Shown in pieces: positions 24,930-34,304 of a DNA stretch of 64,000 nt. Under the pieces are notes generated by a model. The model was not told the DNA's origin and ran no database searches. It worked only from the letters and a program-made list of their open reading frames with translations. Each line of letters starts with the position of its first letter. Position 1 is the first letter of the stretch. The stretch comes from Polynucleobacter sp. AP-Capit-er-40B-B4 (lineage in GTDB: Bacteria > Pseudomonadota > Gammaproteobacteria > Burkholderiales > Burkholderiaceae): the NCBI RefSeq assembly GCF_018882245.1, contig NZ_JACVOV010000002.1, forward strand, positions 372,001-436,000, read 5' to 3'. A program made the translations under genes and the position numbers.

Positions 24930-25721
24930 ATGCATTATTTCATGGAGAATCACCTCAATGTAGTGAAATATGCCCCCTACATATTCTTGGTATCCATTCT
25001 CATTTTTTTAGGCATAGGCTGGCTCTTTGGAAAATATCGCGTACGTACCTCAGACAAGGTAATTGTTCGAGACTCTTTAGCAGCAGCTATCTTTGGCTTA
25101 TCTGCACTTGTTCTAGGCTTTACGTTTTCGAGCGCTAATGACCATTTTGATAACCGTATGAGCATCAATCGCGCTCAAGCAGATGCTATTACCCAAATCT
25201 ATCAGTCCAGTAAGTATCTGAACACAGCAGACCAAAATGCAGTGCGGAATAATCTAAAAGAAATTCTTGCGGATCGTCTCGAGATTTACCAAGGTGTCCA
25301 TTCATTTAAGGTCCTAAATGAAAATTTAGATCGCTTAGGTCAGAAGATAAATGAGTTCAATGAATTAATGATGTTGAGTATTCCTCGTGCACCGGCTAAC
25401 ACCAAAGATTTGGCCGATAAGATCTTGAGACCCCAATCAGATCACCTCATGGAGGTTTTCAAAAATGGCATGCTGAATGCTAGACACCATCCGCCCGCTA
25501 TTCTTGAACGCTTTTTATTTACCCTACTAACGATTGGCGCGCTTTTAAGTGGCTATGCCATGGCCGTCAAAAATGAGGAGGATTGGTTTTTAACTGCCAT
25601 TTACCTTGGGCTCATGGGTTTTGCGCTTTACGTCATTTTCGCCCTGGAGTTCCCAAACCAGCTATTTCCTTACGATGCCTTTAATGCTGACTTATTGCGG
25701 ACTCAAAAACTAATGGAATAG
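24930..25721 (+). CDS. Conserved membrane protein, DUF4239/bestrophin-like
   Basis: This 263-residue protein has two N-terminal membrane segments (about residues 15-35 and 48-66), a long polar helical middle (about 70-185, FSSANDHFDNRMSINRAQADAIT onwards) and two C-terminal segments (about 190-212 and 220-240). The arrangement resembles DUF4239 proteins, which are bestrophin-like in architecture; I infer the family from layout and the ATTF/SSAN-type end of TM2, not from a search. No function is assigned. A GAGAG ribosome binding site lies 7 nt before the ATG. It converges on the next gene with a 9-bp gap. Confidence 0.75.
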   Translation: MHYFMENHLNVVKYAPYIFLVSILIFLGIGWLFGKYRVRTSDKVIVRDSLAAAIFGLSALVLGFTFSSANDHFDNRMSINRAQADAITQIYQSSKYLNTADQNAVRNNLKEILADRLEIYQGVHSFKVLNENLDRLGQKINEFNELMMLSIPRAPANTKDLADKILRPQSDHLMEVFKNGMLNARHHPPAILERFLFTLLTIGALLSGYAMAVKNEEDWFLTAIYLGLMGFALYVIFALEFPNQLFPYDAFNADLLRTQKLME

Positions 25722-25730
25722 TTGCGGCAA

Positions 25731-26444
25731 TTATCTTCTTTGATAGCTGTTGGCCAAGTTATCCTGAAGCACATAGGCGACACCATTAGCAACTAAAGAG
25801 AGTGATTCATCAAGAACTCGACTGCGGTAAGTCCAGCCAGCTGGTAATTTGAGTTGCTGACTTAAAGTTGGCAAGTCTTTCTCGCTCAAACTGGCATTCA
25901 CAATTTGTGAGTAGGACTGCATGACATACACATCTCCCGCTGGCGAAGTGAGTTCATAAACAGTGCTCCCAGCCCTATAAACAAAATTGGTTGTACGGGT
26001 AACTTCATTTGGGGTAAATTTTTTGCTACCGATGAATTGCTTTAATAAGCTAAGCTGTAATGTTGCCCTCAGATTCATCTCGATGCCACCAAACGATGAC
26101 TTGATGTTATTCACTGTATTCCCCGCTGCCTGAATTTCATCCATCATCCAATAGCGTGGGCCATTTAATATGACAAACGAAGCATCGTAAGTTTTAGTAA
26201 TTGACTCTTTAGTCAATGCATTCCATTGCGCTTCAGGGCAAAAATTGAGGCCTTGAGTATTAAAGACACTCACCTCAAGTCTGAGCCAATCTCGCTTACC
26301 AATCAGTACTTCGCAATAACGCTGATTACGCAGGTTTGATACGCTTTTTTCAAAGATTGGACTTATTTGTGTTGATGTTTGAGCGAAAGCTCCTCCTATA
26401 GTCAGCACAAGAGAGGTCGCCAGAAATGCAAATGATTTTTTCAT
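25731..26444 (-). CDS. Secreted protein of unknown function
   Basis: The 237-residue product has a clear Sec signal peptide: MKK, a hydrophobic core to about residue 18 and an AFA-Q cleavage site at residues 19-22. The mature part is about 216 residues, rich in Thr, Ser and Asn, with a single Cys pair at distant positions (YCEVL and NFCPEAQ). I recognise no catalytic motif. A periplasmic location is predicted. It lies downstream of the groL terminator on the same strand and has its own 5' region of about 20 bp before that terminator, so its promoter is not obvious. Confidence 0.75.
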   Translation of the reverse strand: MKKSFAFLATSLVLTIGGAFAQTSTQISPIFEKSVSNLRNQRYCEVLIGKRDWLRLEVSVFNTQGLNFCPEAQWNALTKESITKTYDASFVILNGPRYWMMDEIQAAGNTVNNIKSSFGGIEMNLRATLQLSLLKQFIGSKKFTPNEVTRTTNFVYRAGSTVYELTSPAGDVYVMQSYSQIVNASLSEKDLPTLSQQLKLPAGWTYRSRVLDESLSLVANGVAYVLQDNLANSYQRR

Positions 26445-26462
26445 GGGTTCACTGTACCAAAT

Positions 26463-26496
26463 AAAAAACGCCCGGTCTTTTGAACCAGGCGTTTTT
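26463..26496 (-). terminator. Rho-independent terminator of groES-groL
   Basis: Read on the minus strand, an inverted repeat ACGCC...GGCGT with an inner GGT/ACC pairing ends in a run of T (A tract at 26463-26468 on the plus strand). It lies about 36 bp downstream of the groL stop. Confidence 0.85.
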
Positions 26497-26531
26497 GTTT
26501 CTACAGCAAGCTAGCTGGAGGGCTAGAGCTA

Positions 26532-28199
<1,668 letters not shown>

Positions 28200-28212
28200 T
28201 TAAATACCGAAA

Positions 28213-28503
28213 TTACTTCTGTACAACAGCCATGATGTCGTCTTCACGCATCACGATGAGTTCTTCGCTGTCAACTTTTACTGTTTGACCTGCATATTTA
28301 CCAAACAAAACGCGATCGCCAACTTTGACGTCAGGTGCGTTTAATTTGCCGCTGTCATCACGTTTGCCTGGGCCCACTGCCAAAACTTCACCTTGATCAG
28401 GTTTTTCTGCAGCAGCGTCAGGAATGATGATTCCGGAAGCAGTTTTTGATTCTTGATCTAAACGCTTGATGATTACGCGATCATGTAAGGGACGCAAATT
28501 CAT
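28213..28503 (-). CDS. groS: Co-chaperonin GroES (10 kDa)
   Basis: GroES is the heptameric lid of the GroEL chamber. The 96-residue protein shows the N-terminal [13 protein letters not shown], the mobile loop region [16 protein letters not shown] and the C-terminal [14 protein letters not shown]. It is the first gene of groES-groL. The upstream region holds a CIRCE operator and a promoter, so HrcA repression with heat induction is expected. Confidence 0.99.
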   Translation of the reverse strand: MNLRPLHDRVIIKRLDQESKTASGIIIPDAAAEKPDQGEVLAVGPGKRDDSGKLNAPDVKVGDRVLFGKYAGQTVKVDSEELIVMREDDIMAVVQK

Positions 28504-28613
28504 CTCTTCTCCTATGTTAGTAAGTGTTAACTAATTTAAATAAACTATATAAATCAATGCTTTACAATCTCATTACACGGAGTTTTAGGGCAATCTACTG
28601 ATAAATCACCTTT

Positions 28614-28640
28614 TTAGCACTCGCATGTAGGGAGTGCTGA
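28614..28640 (-). promoter_or_regulatory. CIRCE operator (HrcA binding site) of groES-groL
   Basis: TTAGCACTC (28614-28622), a 9-bp spacer, and GAGTGCTGA (28632-28640) match the CIRCE consensus TTAGCACTC-N9-GAGTGCTAA with one mismatch. It touches the -10 box and covers the expected transcription start, the usual position for HrcA repression. Confidence 0.95.
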
Positions 28641-28669
28641 TTATATAGGTCCCATTCCCAGTATTTCAA
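28640..28669 (-). promoter_or_regulatory. groES-groL promoter
   Basis: On the minus strand, TTGAAA (28669-28664) and a perfect TATAAT (28645-28640) are separated by 18 bp, a vegetative promoter overlapped by CIRCE. The -35 context CCTTGAAA also resembles the sigma-32 -35 consensus, so dual control is possible. Confidence 0.8.
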
Positions 28670-28710
28670 GGGTGGATCACCATAAATTCTTTAAGGATTT
28701 GGCCTCTTTT

Positions 28711-28716
28711 TATAAT
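28711..28716 (+). promoter_or_regulatory. Candidate -10 box of the EAL-RR-HK operon
   Basis: A perfect TATAAT at 28711-28716 lies about 105 bp before the first start codon, but there is no good -35 hexamer at 16-18 bp (TCTTTA/TTCTTT). This would fit an activator-dependent promoter. Confidence 0.4.
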
Positions 28717-28771
28717 ATGGGCAGGCGAGTAGGTCTATTCCTACAGATAAATCAACCCAAAGCCCTTACCG

Positions 28772-28813
28772 CTCCAATCCGTCCTGCCTAGACTGGACAG
28801 TCACCGATTGGAG
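28772..28813 (+). repeat. Stem-loop covering the ribosome binding site of the EAL-like gene
   Basis: CTCCAATC (28772-28779) pairs perfectly with GATTGGAG (28806-28813). The inner GTCC (28781-28784) and GGAC (28795-28798) can pair further, or GACT/AGTC (28791-28794, 28799-28802) can form a small hairpin. The GGAG at 28810-28813 is the Shine-Dalgarno sequence, 7 nt before the ATG at 28821. Confidence 0.7.
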
Positions 28814-28820
28814 AATGCTG

Positions 28821-29663
28821 ATGAGCCCGAAATCCCGGCTGTACACGCTTGTAAAGGCATGGAAGAACAAACCCTTCCACGAAGTAAGAGACGCCTGTGG
28901 CGACCCCTGGCTTGGCCTTAGTAGCCAAGCTCTTGAAGAACACCAATCCTGGTCCAAGCGACAAGCGATTAGCCATGAACCCATTTTTAACTGCAAGGGA
29001 ACAAAACTGACGGGATCCTTATTCAGACCATTACTTGCCGCAACAGATATGCAGCTACTGCGCCTTTTTATGGAAGGTCTAGATACCGTTTCATACTGGT
29101 ATCGCAGCGGTCGCTTTATTCCTGGAATCCTGCCAATGCCAAACCACACCCTAGCCTCAAGTAGCTATGTGGATGCAATGAGCGAATTGATTTTGAATTC
29201 ACGTCTGCCAGTTGGCTTGGTAGCAATTGGCATTCAATCCGCTCCAGACTCTACCGCTGTTGATGCTTGCAAAGAAGGCTTGCTTCGCTTACGAAGACTG
29301 GGCGTCTTGCTGCATTTCTTAAATTTCTGCGGTAGTGCTGAAGAATTACATTGGATCACAGAGATGCAATTAGAAGGCGTGCACATTGATATGAGCAAAC
29401 TTCGTGAGCATCATCTAGGAAGTGATGCGCTTTCTCAGTTAAGACAATCGCCTTACTCACCTACACAAATTTATGCGAGCAACATTGGCTTAGTAAAAGA
29501 TTTAGAAAGTGCGTCAACCCTCATTGCAGACCACGCTTATGGGGGACTCATGATGGCGCCAGTCAGTCGTCATCAAATGCTTCAAATAAATGATAGCCGT
29601 ATCGCTAAAGCCATTTTTTCGCTGCACCCTCATCAACACCCAAACCAAAACGGAGACAAGTAA
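28821..29663 (+). CDS. Degenerate EAL-domain protein, BvgR-like position
   Basis: The 280-residue cytosolic protein keeps the skeleton of an EAL (c-di-GMP phosphodiesterase) domain: SHEPIFNCKGTKLTGSLFRPLL aligns with the first strand, and LLRLRRLGVLLHFLNFCGSAEELHWI and MQLEGVHIDMSKL with the later ones. The catalytic residues are replaced: the EAL triad region reads SLF, the DDFGTG loop reads LNFCGS, and the IKID lysine reads VHID. Enzyme activity is therefore unlikely, and a binding or regulatory role is inferred. I use ATG 28821, which has a GGAG ribosome binding site at 7 nt, not the ATG at 28815. Its stop overlaps the response regulator start by one base. BvgR of Bordetella is an EAL-type protein beside bvgAS. 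Confidence 0.75.
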   Translation: MSPKSRLYTLVKAWKNKPFHEVRDACGDPWLGLSSQALEEHQSWSKRQAISHEPIFNCKGTKLTGSLFRPLLAATDMQLLRLFMEGLDTVSYWYRSGRFIPGILPMPNHTLASSSYVDAMSELILNSRLPVGLVAIGIQSAPDSTAVDACKEGLLRLRRLGVLLHFLNFCGSAEELHWITEMQLEGVHIDMSKLREHHLGSDALSQLRQSPYSPTQIYASNIGLVKDLESASTLIADHAYGGLMMAPVSRHQMLQINDSRIAKAIFSLHPHQHPNQNGDK

Positions 29664-30286
29664 TGAGAAAACGCGTGATGTTGGTAGACGACCATCCAGC
29701 AATGCTGATGGCCCTTAAAAGTATGTTGCAAGACCAGCTGTTATTTGAGATTGCGGGACAAGCCCAAAATGGAGAGGAGTGCCTCAGATCCATGAAGGAA
29801 GTGAATCCCAATATGGTCATTCTAGATTTAGATATGCCCAAGACCGATGGATTTGATGTGATACGCCGTATCGGCCTCATGTACCCCGATGTCCGCATGT
29901 TGGTTCTCTCCAGCATGGATGAAGCTGTATATGGCGGTAGGGTACGCTCATTAGGTGGGCATGGGTTTGTCAATAAAACTGCAGGAGCAGATGTTATTTT
30001 GGCTGCCTGCGTAGCCATATCTCAAGGTTATAACTTTTTCACTCACGGCAAAAATGGCAATAGCTCATTAAGTGACAACGATAAGCTTGCATTGATTTCT
30101 GATCGTGAATTGCAGGTCATGAAATATCTTGGTAAAGGCAATACCAATCAACAAATATCTGACATGTTACATATCAGCAATAAGACAGTCGCCACCTACA
30201 AGACAAGAGTCTTTGACAAACTAGGAATTAATAATATTGCTGACCTGATCTTGTTCTGCCGCATGAACAACATTATCGAAAGCTAA
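29663..30286 (+). CDS. BvgA-like response regulator (REC + LuxR HTH)
   Basis: This 207-residue NarL/FixJ-family transcription factor has an N-terminal receiver domain (residues 1-120) with the acidic pair D9-D10, phosphoacceptor D55 in VILDLDMP, S83/S84 and K105, all conserved. A C-terminal LuxR-type helix-turn-helix follows (about residues 140-205: ISDRELQVMKYLGKGNTNQQISD, SNKTVATYKTR). Length and the SNKTV-TYKTR recognition helix closely resemble Bordetella BvgA (209 aa). It is coupled to the upstream EAL-like gene by TAATG and lies 6 bp before the kinase gene, its expected partner. Target genes cannot be read from the window. Confidence 0.93.
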   Translation: MRKRVMLVDDHPAMLMALKSMLQDQLLFEIAGQAQNGEECLRSMKEVNPNMVILDLDMPKTDGFDVIRRIGLMYPDVRMLVLSSMDEAVYGGRVRSLGGHGFVNKTAGADVILAACVAISQGYNFFTHGKNGNSSLSDNDKLALISDRELQVMKYLGKGNTNQQISDMLHISNKTVATYKTRVFDKLGINNIADLILFCRMNNIIES

Positions 30287-30292
30287 AACAGC

Positions 30293-32725
30293 ATGCGTCG
30301 ATCTATCGCCCGCACTACTTTTTTCATCTTACTGAATGGGATCTTAAGTAATGCTTATGCCAATTTTCTAAGCCCTGTTGAGCAAAGATGGATCGATGCC
30401 CATCCTGTAGTGCGTTTTAGTATTCATGAAAAGTACGCACCTTATCTAGAATTCAATCAAAAGGGTGAGAGTGGCGTTTTTCACAGCATCTTAAGCAAGC
30501 TCAGTGAGCTTACTAAACAAGAATTTCTACCAAAGTGGCGTAAGAGTGATCAAGAAGGGTTACAACAACTTGCTAGCGGGGAAGTCGACTTCATTATTGA
30601 TCCGCCAGCTCTTGATGATGATTACCTAAAATTTGGCTCCCTATCAGAGGCAATTTTTTGGGGTCATGATGTAATTCTGACAAAGCGCTCAGAAAGTAAT
30701 GCGCCCATCGAACCAATCAATATTGCCTACTTCGATCGTGGCTATGAAAATCCTCCGTCGCCCACCCATCCGCAATCTAGAATTTCTAGTCACACTGAGG
30801 CATTAGTTTTTGATCTACTCAAAAATGAGATCAAAGCACTTGTCTTACCAGTTCGCCTGGCGCAACAAATCATTCAGAAAGTGAATGGCCAGCAATTGCA
30901 ATTAAATGGCTTATATAGCCGAGAGCCTTTTGAATACCGCTGGCTAGTTACCCATCAGAACGAGGCTTTACATGCTGTTCTTGGTGGCTTTCTAAATAAC
31001 TTAGACCCTATGGAATCGCGCAATCTATTTGACCTTCATTCCAGTGAATTCTGGGGGCACGATTCCAGGTCTAATTACCCGCAACTTAGCTGGCTATCAG
31101 CCTTGGCAGCCCTGTTGGGCGGAGCCTTGTTGCTTTGGTACATAAAAAGAAAAAATCAGCTACATACCCATCAAACCGAGAGACTCATGAACTCTAAAGA
31201 GCTTGCCGAAAAAGCAAATGCTGCGAAGTCATCGTTTCTAGCTACGATGAGCCATGAAATTCGTACGCCAATGAATGCGATTTTAGGAGTGCAAGAACTA
31301 TTGCTAAACAGCCCACTCCCAAATAATGAAAAAGCATTACTCAAAAGCGCTCACTCATCGGCGGAGTCACTCCTAGGTATTCTTAATCAAGTTTTAGATC
31401 TTTCAAAAATTGAGGCGGGTAAGTTAACTCTCAATTTAGAACCTTGCTCCCTCAATACTCTTATCGACGATATCGATTCTGCATTTTCAACCGTTGCCCA
31501 GATCCAAAGCCTCACCCTTCACACATCCAAAGATCCTCGGATTGCCCAAGTATTAATGATTGATGCACTCCGGCTGCGGCAAATACTACAAAACCTCCTT
31601 AGTAATGCCATCAAATTTACTGAGCATGGAGAGATTTATTTCTCAGTTACCGTTTTGGCTGATGACCATGCGGGACAGTTGATTGAGTTCCGAGTGATTG
31701 ATACCGGCGTAGGGATGGGAGCTGAGGATATTGAGATTGCATTGCAAGCATTCGAGCAAATTCCGGGCACGAGCGAACAACATAAGGGGACCGGTCTTGG
31801 GCTTACTATTACCAACCACCTAGTCACCTCAATGGGCAGTCAACTTTATTTTGATAGTGCCCCAGGATTTGGTAGCAATATTTATTTTTGCGTAGCATTT
31901 CCTCGGACCAGCGTTGCTGCATCCGGACAAGAGTCGACCAAAGGTAAGGCTCATGAGTCAAGAAGACTTGTTTCTAGATGTCCCGATAAATCCAATCGAA
32001 CCTTGCGCGCCCTAGTAGTCGAGGACCATCCCGCTAGCAGGCAAATTATTTCCTTGCAATTAGAGGCGCTTGGAATTGAGGTAGCTGTTTGCGATAACGC
32101 GCATACCGCTCTAGATTTGATTGCCCAGACCCCTTTCGATCTCTTGTTAACTGATCAATCCATTCCGGGAATGCAAGGCTCAGAACTGGCTAAGCAAATT
32201 CGTGATCTAGGACATCGTGATCTTGTCATCATTGGTGTAACGGCAGATATTTATGCGCTAGATTCACGTCACCAGTTTTTTGCTGCCGGCATGAATAGCG
32301 TTCTGATCAAACCTCTCAGTCTTATGACTTTGGAAAATGAATTAACTCGCTATTTTTCTGTTCAGAAGATTGCTGAAAAAATCACCTCGGAATTTAGCGC
32401 CGAAGAATATTCATTTGATGCATTTGCAGGCCTGCTAAGAGATAACCCCAATCATATTTTGGTGATACTCGATGAGATCAAGAAAGTCCATGATGAATCT
32501 CTTGAGCTATTAGAAAGCAATCAATGTGATGAAGAGACTTTCAATGGTCTGGTTCATAAGGTCAAAGGTGGTGCACAACTGCTAAAAGCTAAATCATTTA
32601 TTCAAGCCTGTGCCGAGCTCGAGCAAAAGGGCAGCCTGAGCCTTAGGATCAGTGCGTTTACTCAATTATTGGCGCAGCAAAATCAAGTGATTGCGAGCTA
32701 TAAATCCAAATACCTTGAGCCCTAA
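30293..32725 (+). CDS. Unorthodox hybrid sensor kinase, compact BvgS/EvgS-like
   Basis: The 810-residue inner-membrane kinase comprises: a signal peptide or first anchor (1-23); one periplasmic solute-binding (Venus flytrap, SBP_bac_3) domain, about 28-255; a membrane span at about 265-283; a HisKA domain with H321 in MSHEIRTPMN; a HATPase with N438, DTGVGMG and GTGLGLTI; a receiver with D621 in LLTDQSIPG; and an Hpt domain with H755 in HKVKGG. A four-step His-Asp-His-Asp relay to the upstream response regulator follows from this order. BvgS (1,238 aa) has two flytrap domains and a PAS domain; here there is one flytrap and no room for PAS. Ligand unknown. Confidence 0.93.
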   Translation: MRRSIARTTFFILLNGILSNAYANFLSPVEQRWIDAHPVVRFSIHEKYAPYLEFNQKGESGVFHSILSKLSELTKQEFLPKWRKSDQEGLQQLASGEVDFIIDPPALDDDYLKFGSLSEAIFWGHDVILTKRSESNAPIEPINIAYFDRGYENPPSPTHPQSRISSHTEALVFDLLKNEIKALVLPVRLAQQIIQKVNGQQLQLNGLYSREPFEYRWLVTHQNEALHAVLGGFLNNLDPMESRNLFDLHSSEFWGHDSRSNYPQLSWLSALAALLGGALLLWYIKRKNQLHTHQTERLMNSKELAEKANAAKSSFLATMSHEIRTPMNAILGVQELLLNSPLPNNEKALLKSAHSSAESLLGILNQVLDLSKIEAGKLTLNLEPCSLNTLIDDIDSAFSTVAQIQSLTLHTSKDPRIAQVLMIDALRLRQILQNLLSNAIKFTEHGEIYFSVTVLADDHAGQLIEFRVIDTGVGMGAEDIEIALQAFEQIPGTSEQHKGTGLGLTITNHLVTSMGSQLYFDSAPGFGSNIYFCVAFPRTSVAASGQESTKGKAHESRRLVSRCPDKSNRTLRALVVEDHPASRQIISLQLEALGIEVAVCDNAHTALDLIAQTPFDLLLTDQSIPGMQGSELAKQIRDLGHRDLVIIGVTADIYALDSRHQFFAAGMNSVLIKPLSLMTLENELTRYFSVQKIAEKITSEFSAEEYSFDAFAGLLRDNPNHILVILDEIKKVHDESLELLESNQCDEETFNGLVHKVKGGAQLLKAKSFIQACAELEQKGSLSLRISAFTQLLAQQNQVIASYKSKYLEP

Positions 32726-32774
32726 GACTTGATTGAGGGACCCCTTCCAATAAGGTGGGTTTATCCTATGAGGA

Positions 32775-34304
32775 ATGTACTCATATTTTCTTCGTTACCC
32801 GACTTTAATAGCGACCCTATTTTGGCTTGCCAGCTTCAGCGTCGGCGCTAATAATGCTGCTCCACTAGATATTCCAAAGCCAGTGTCTAGCAGTCTTGAG
32901 CGCAATCAAATCCCCAAAGATGCCATCAGCATCTCGGTAATAGAAATTGAGCCTGGGCGCCCAGGAAAGCTTGTTGCCAAAAATATACTGGGTTGGCGTC
33001 CTGAGGTTGCCATGAACCCAGCCTCAACGATGAAACTACTAACCACCCTAAGCGGTTTGGATATTTTGGGGCCGCAATATCGTTGGCGCACTAACATTTA
33101 TACCGATGGCGTTATTCGTCAGGGAGTCTTGAAGGGTAATGTGTATTTACAAGGCACGGGTGATCCAAAACTCATCCCCGAAGAGCTCGCCAAGATGATG
33201 AAAGAACTACAGAATCTTGGAATTCAGAAAATCGACGGTAATTTATTTTTTGATCGCAGTGCCTATGCACCAAGCGTAATGGAACATAACACGATTGATG
33301 GAGAATCTTTACGCGCCTATAACGTTCCGCCAGATCCATTGCTGTACGCCTTTCGCACCCTCTCCTTTCAATTGGGTAAGTCACGCACTGCAGACTTTAT
33401 TGATATCAACTACACCCCTGCTCTCTCCCAGCTCAAAGTGGTGAATCAAATGCAGTTAGTAGATCGTCCTTGCGATAACTGGAAAAGCAATATTGGCTTT
33501 AAATTGGACCCCGAAGGGATCGGCAATACTGACCAAGCCTTGACAGCCCAGTTTTCAGGCGCCTTTCCAAGCTCTTGCAAGGGCGTGAACTTCAACATCG
33601 TTGCTTTAGATGCCAATACCTTCTTAACGCAAGGCTTTGCAGCTGCCTGGGAGTTATCTGGTGGCACCTGGTCTAAGCCACCCGTTGGCAAGGATGGTAG
33701 CGTGCCGCTTGCAGCTCGTCTGTTGCTGCAATTTGAAGGCATCAAATTAGCCGATGATGTTTTAGACATCAATAAATATTCGAATAACGTAATGGCGCGT
33801 CAGGTTCTATTAACGCTTGCCCTAGAAAAAATGGGCAAGCCGGCAACTACCGCAAACGGTGATTTGGTAATTCAAAGCTGGCTCAAGCAAAACGGTTTGA
33901 ATTTTATGGACTTGGTTATTGAAAATGGATCTGGGCTATCACGCAATGAAGCAATCTCTGCGGAGCAAATGAATCAACTTCTATTAACCGCTCGCAACCT
34001 TCCAGTAGCAGAAGTGTTCTATAACAGTCTCCCGATAGCAGGAACTGATGGCACCATGCGCAATCGTTTGTTAGGGCAACTTCGCAAGTTTTTACATCTC
34101 AAGAAAAAACCTGAGGCCAGAATCAAGACTGGCTCACTAGCAGATGTGCGTGCAATATCGGGTTACGTTTTGAGTAAATCTGGAAAGATGTACGCTGTGA
34201 CTTCTTTTATTAACCACCCCAATGCCTGGAGAGGTCTTGAAGCCCACGATCAGCTACTGACGTGGCTATTAGAGGATGGCCCAGAACCAAAGCACGCCCG
34301 CTGA
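32775..34304 (+). CDS. dacB: D-alanyl-D-alanine carboxypeptidase/endopeptidase (PBP4)
   Basis: This periplasmic S13-family penicillin-binding protein removes terminal D-Ala and cleaves peptide cross-links in peptidoglycan. The 509-residue product has an N-terminal hydrophobic signal (about residues 9-25), then the three active-site motifs: SxxK as S84-T-M-K87, SxN as S336-N-N338, and K451-T-G. Length is close to E. coli DacB (477). The start ATG has only a very close AGGA ribosome binding site, so the exact start is less certain than the gene. Its last 55 nt overlap the 3' end of the opposing Sua5-type gene. Confidence 0.93.
   Translation: MYSYFLRYPTLIATLFWLASFSVGANNAAPLDIPKPVSSSLERNQIPKDAISISVIEIEPGRPGKLVAKNILGWRPEVAMNPASTMKLLTTLSGLDILGPQYRWRTNIYTDGVIRQGVLKGNVYLQGTGDPKLIPEELAKMMKELQNLGIQKIDGNLFFDRSAYAPSVMEHNTIDGESLRAYNVPPDPLLYAFRTLSFQLGKSRTADFIDINYTPALSQLKVVNQMQLVDRPCDNWKSNIGFKLDPEGIGNTDQALTAQFSGAFPSSCKGVNFNIVALDANTFLTQGFAAAWELSGGTWSKPPVGKDGSVPLAARLLLQFEGIKLADDVLDINKYSNNVMARQVLLTLALEKMGKPATTANGDLVIQSWLKQNGLNFMDLVIENGSGLSRNEAISAEQMNQLLLTARNLPVAEVFYNSLPIAGTDGTMRNRLLGQLRKFLHLKKKPEARIKTGSLADVRAISGYVLSKSGKMYAVTSFINHPNAWRGLEAHDQLLTWLLEDGPEPKHAR

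Larger units (their letters stand above)
28504..28820. other. 317-bp intergenic region between groS and the EAL-like gene
   Basis: The groS side holds an approximately 105-nt 5' leader, the CIRCE operator and the groE promoter. The other side holds a TATAAT box, a short GTAGG/CCTAC hairpin (28729-28744) and a long stem that covers the ribosome binding site of the EAL-like gene. I saw no additional coding sequence. Confidence 0.85.

Noticed and set aside
29605..30018. A 137-codon minus-strand frame across the response regulator start
   Set aside because: It is antisense to a well-conserved receiver domain and has no ribosome binding site.
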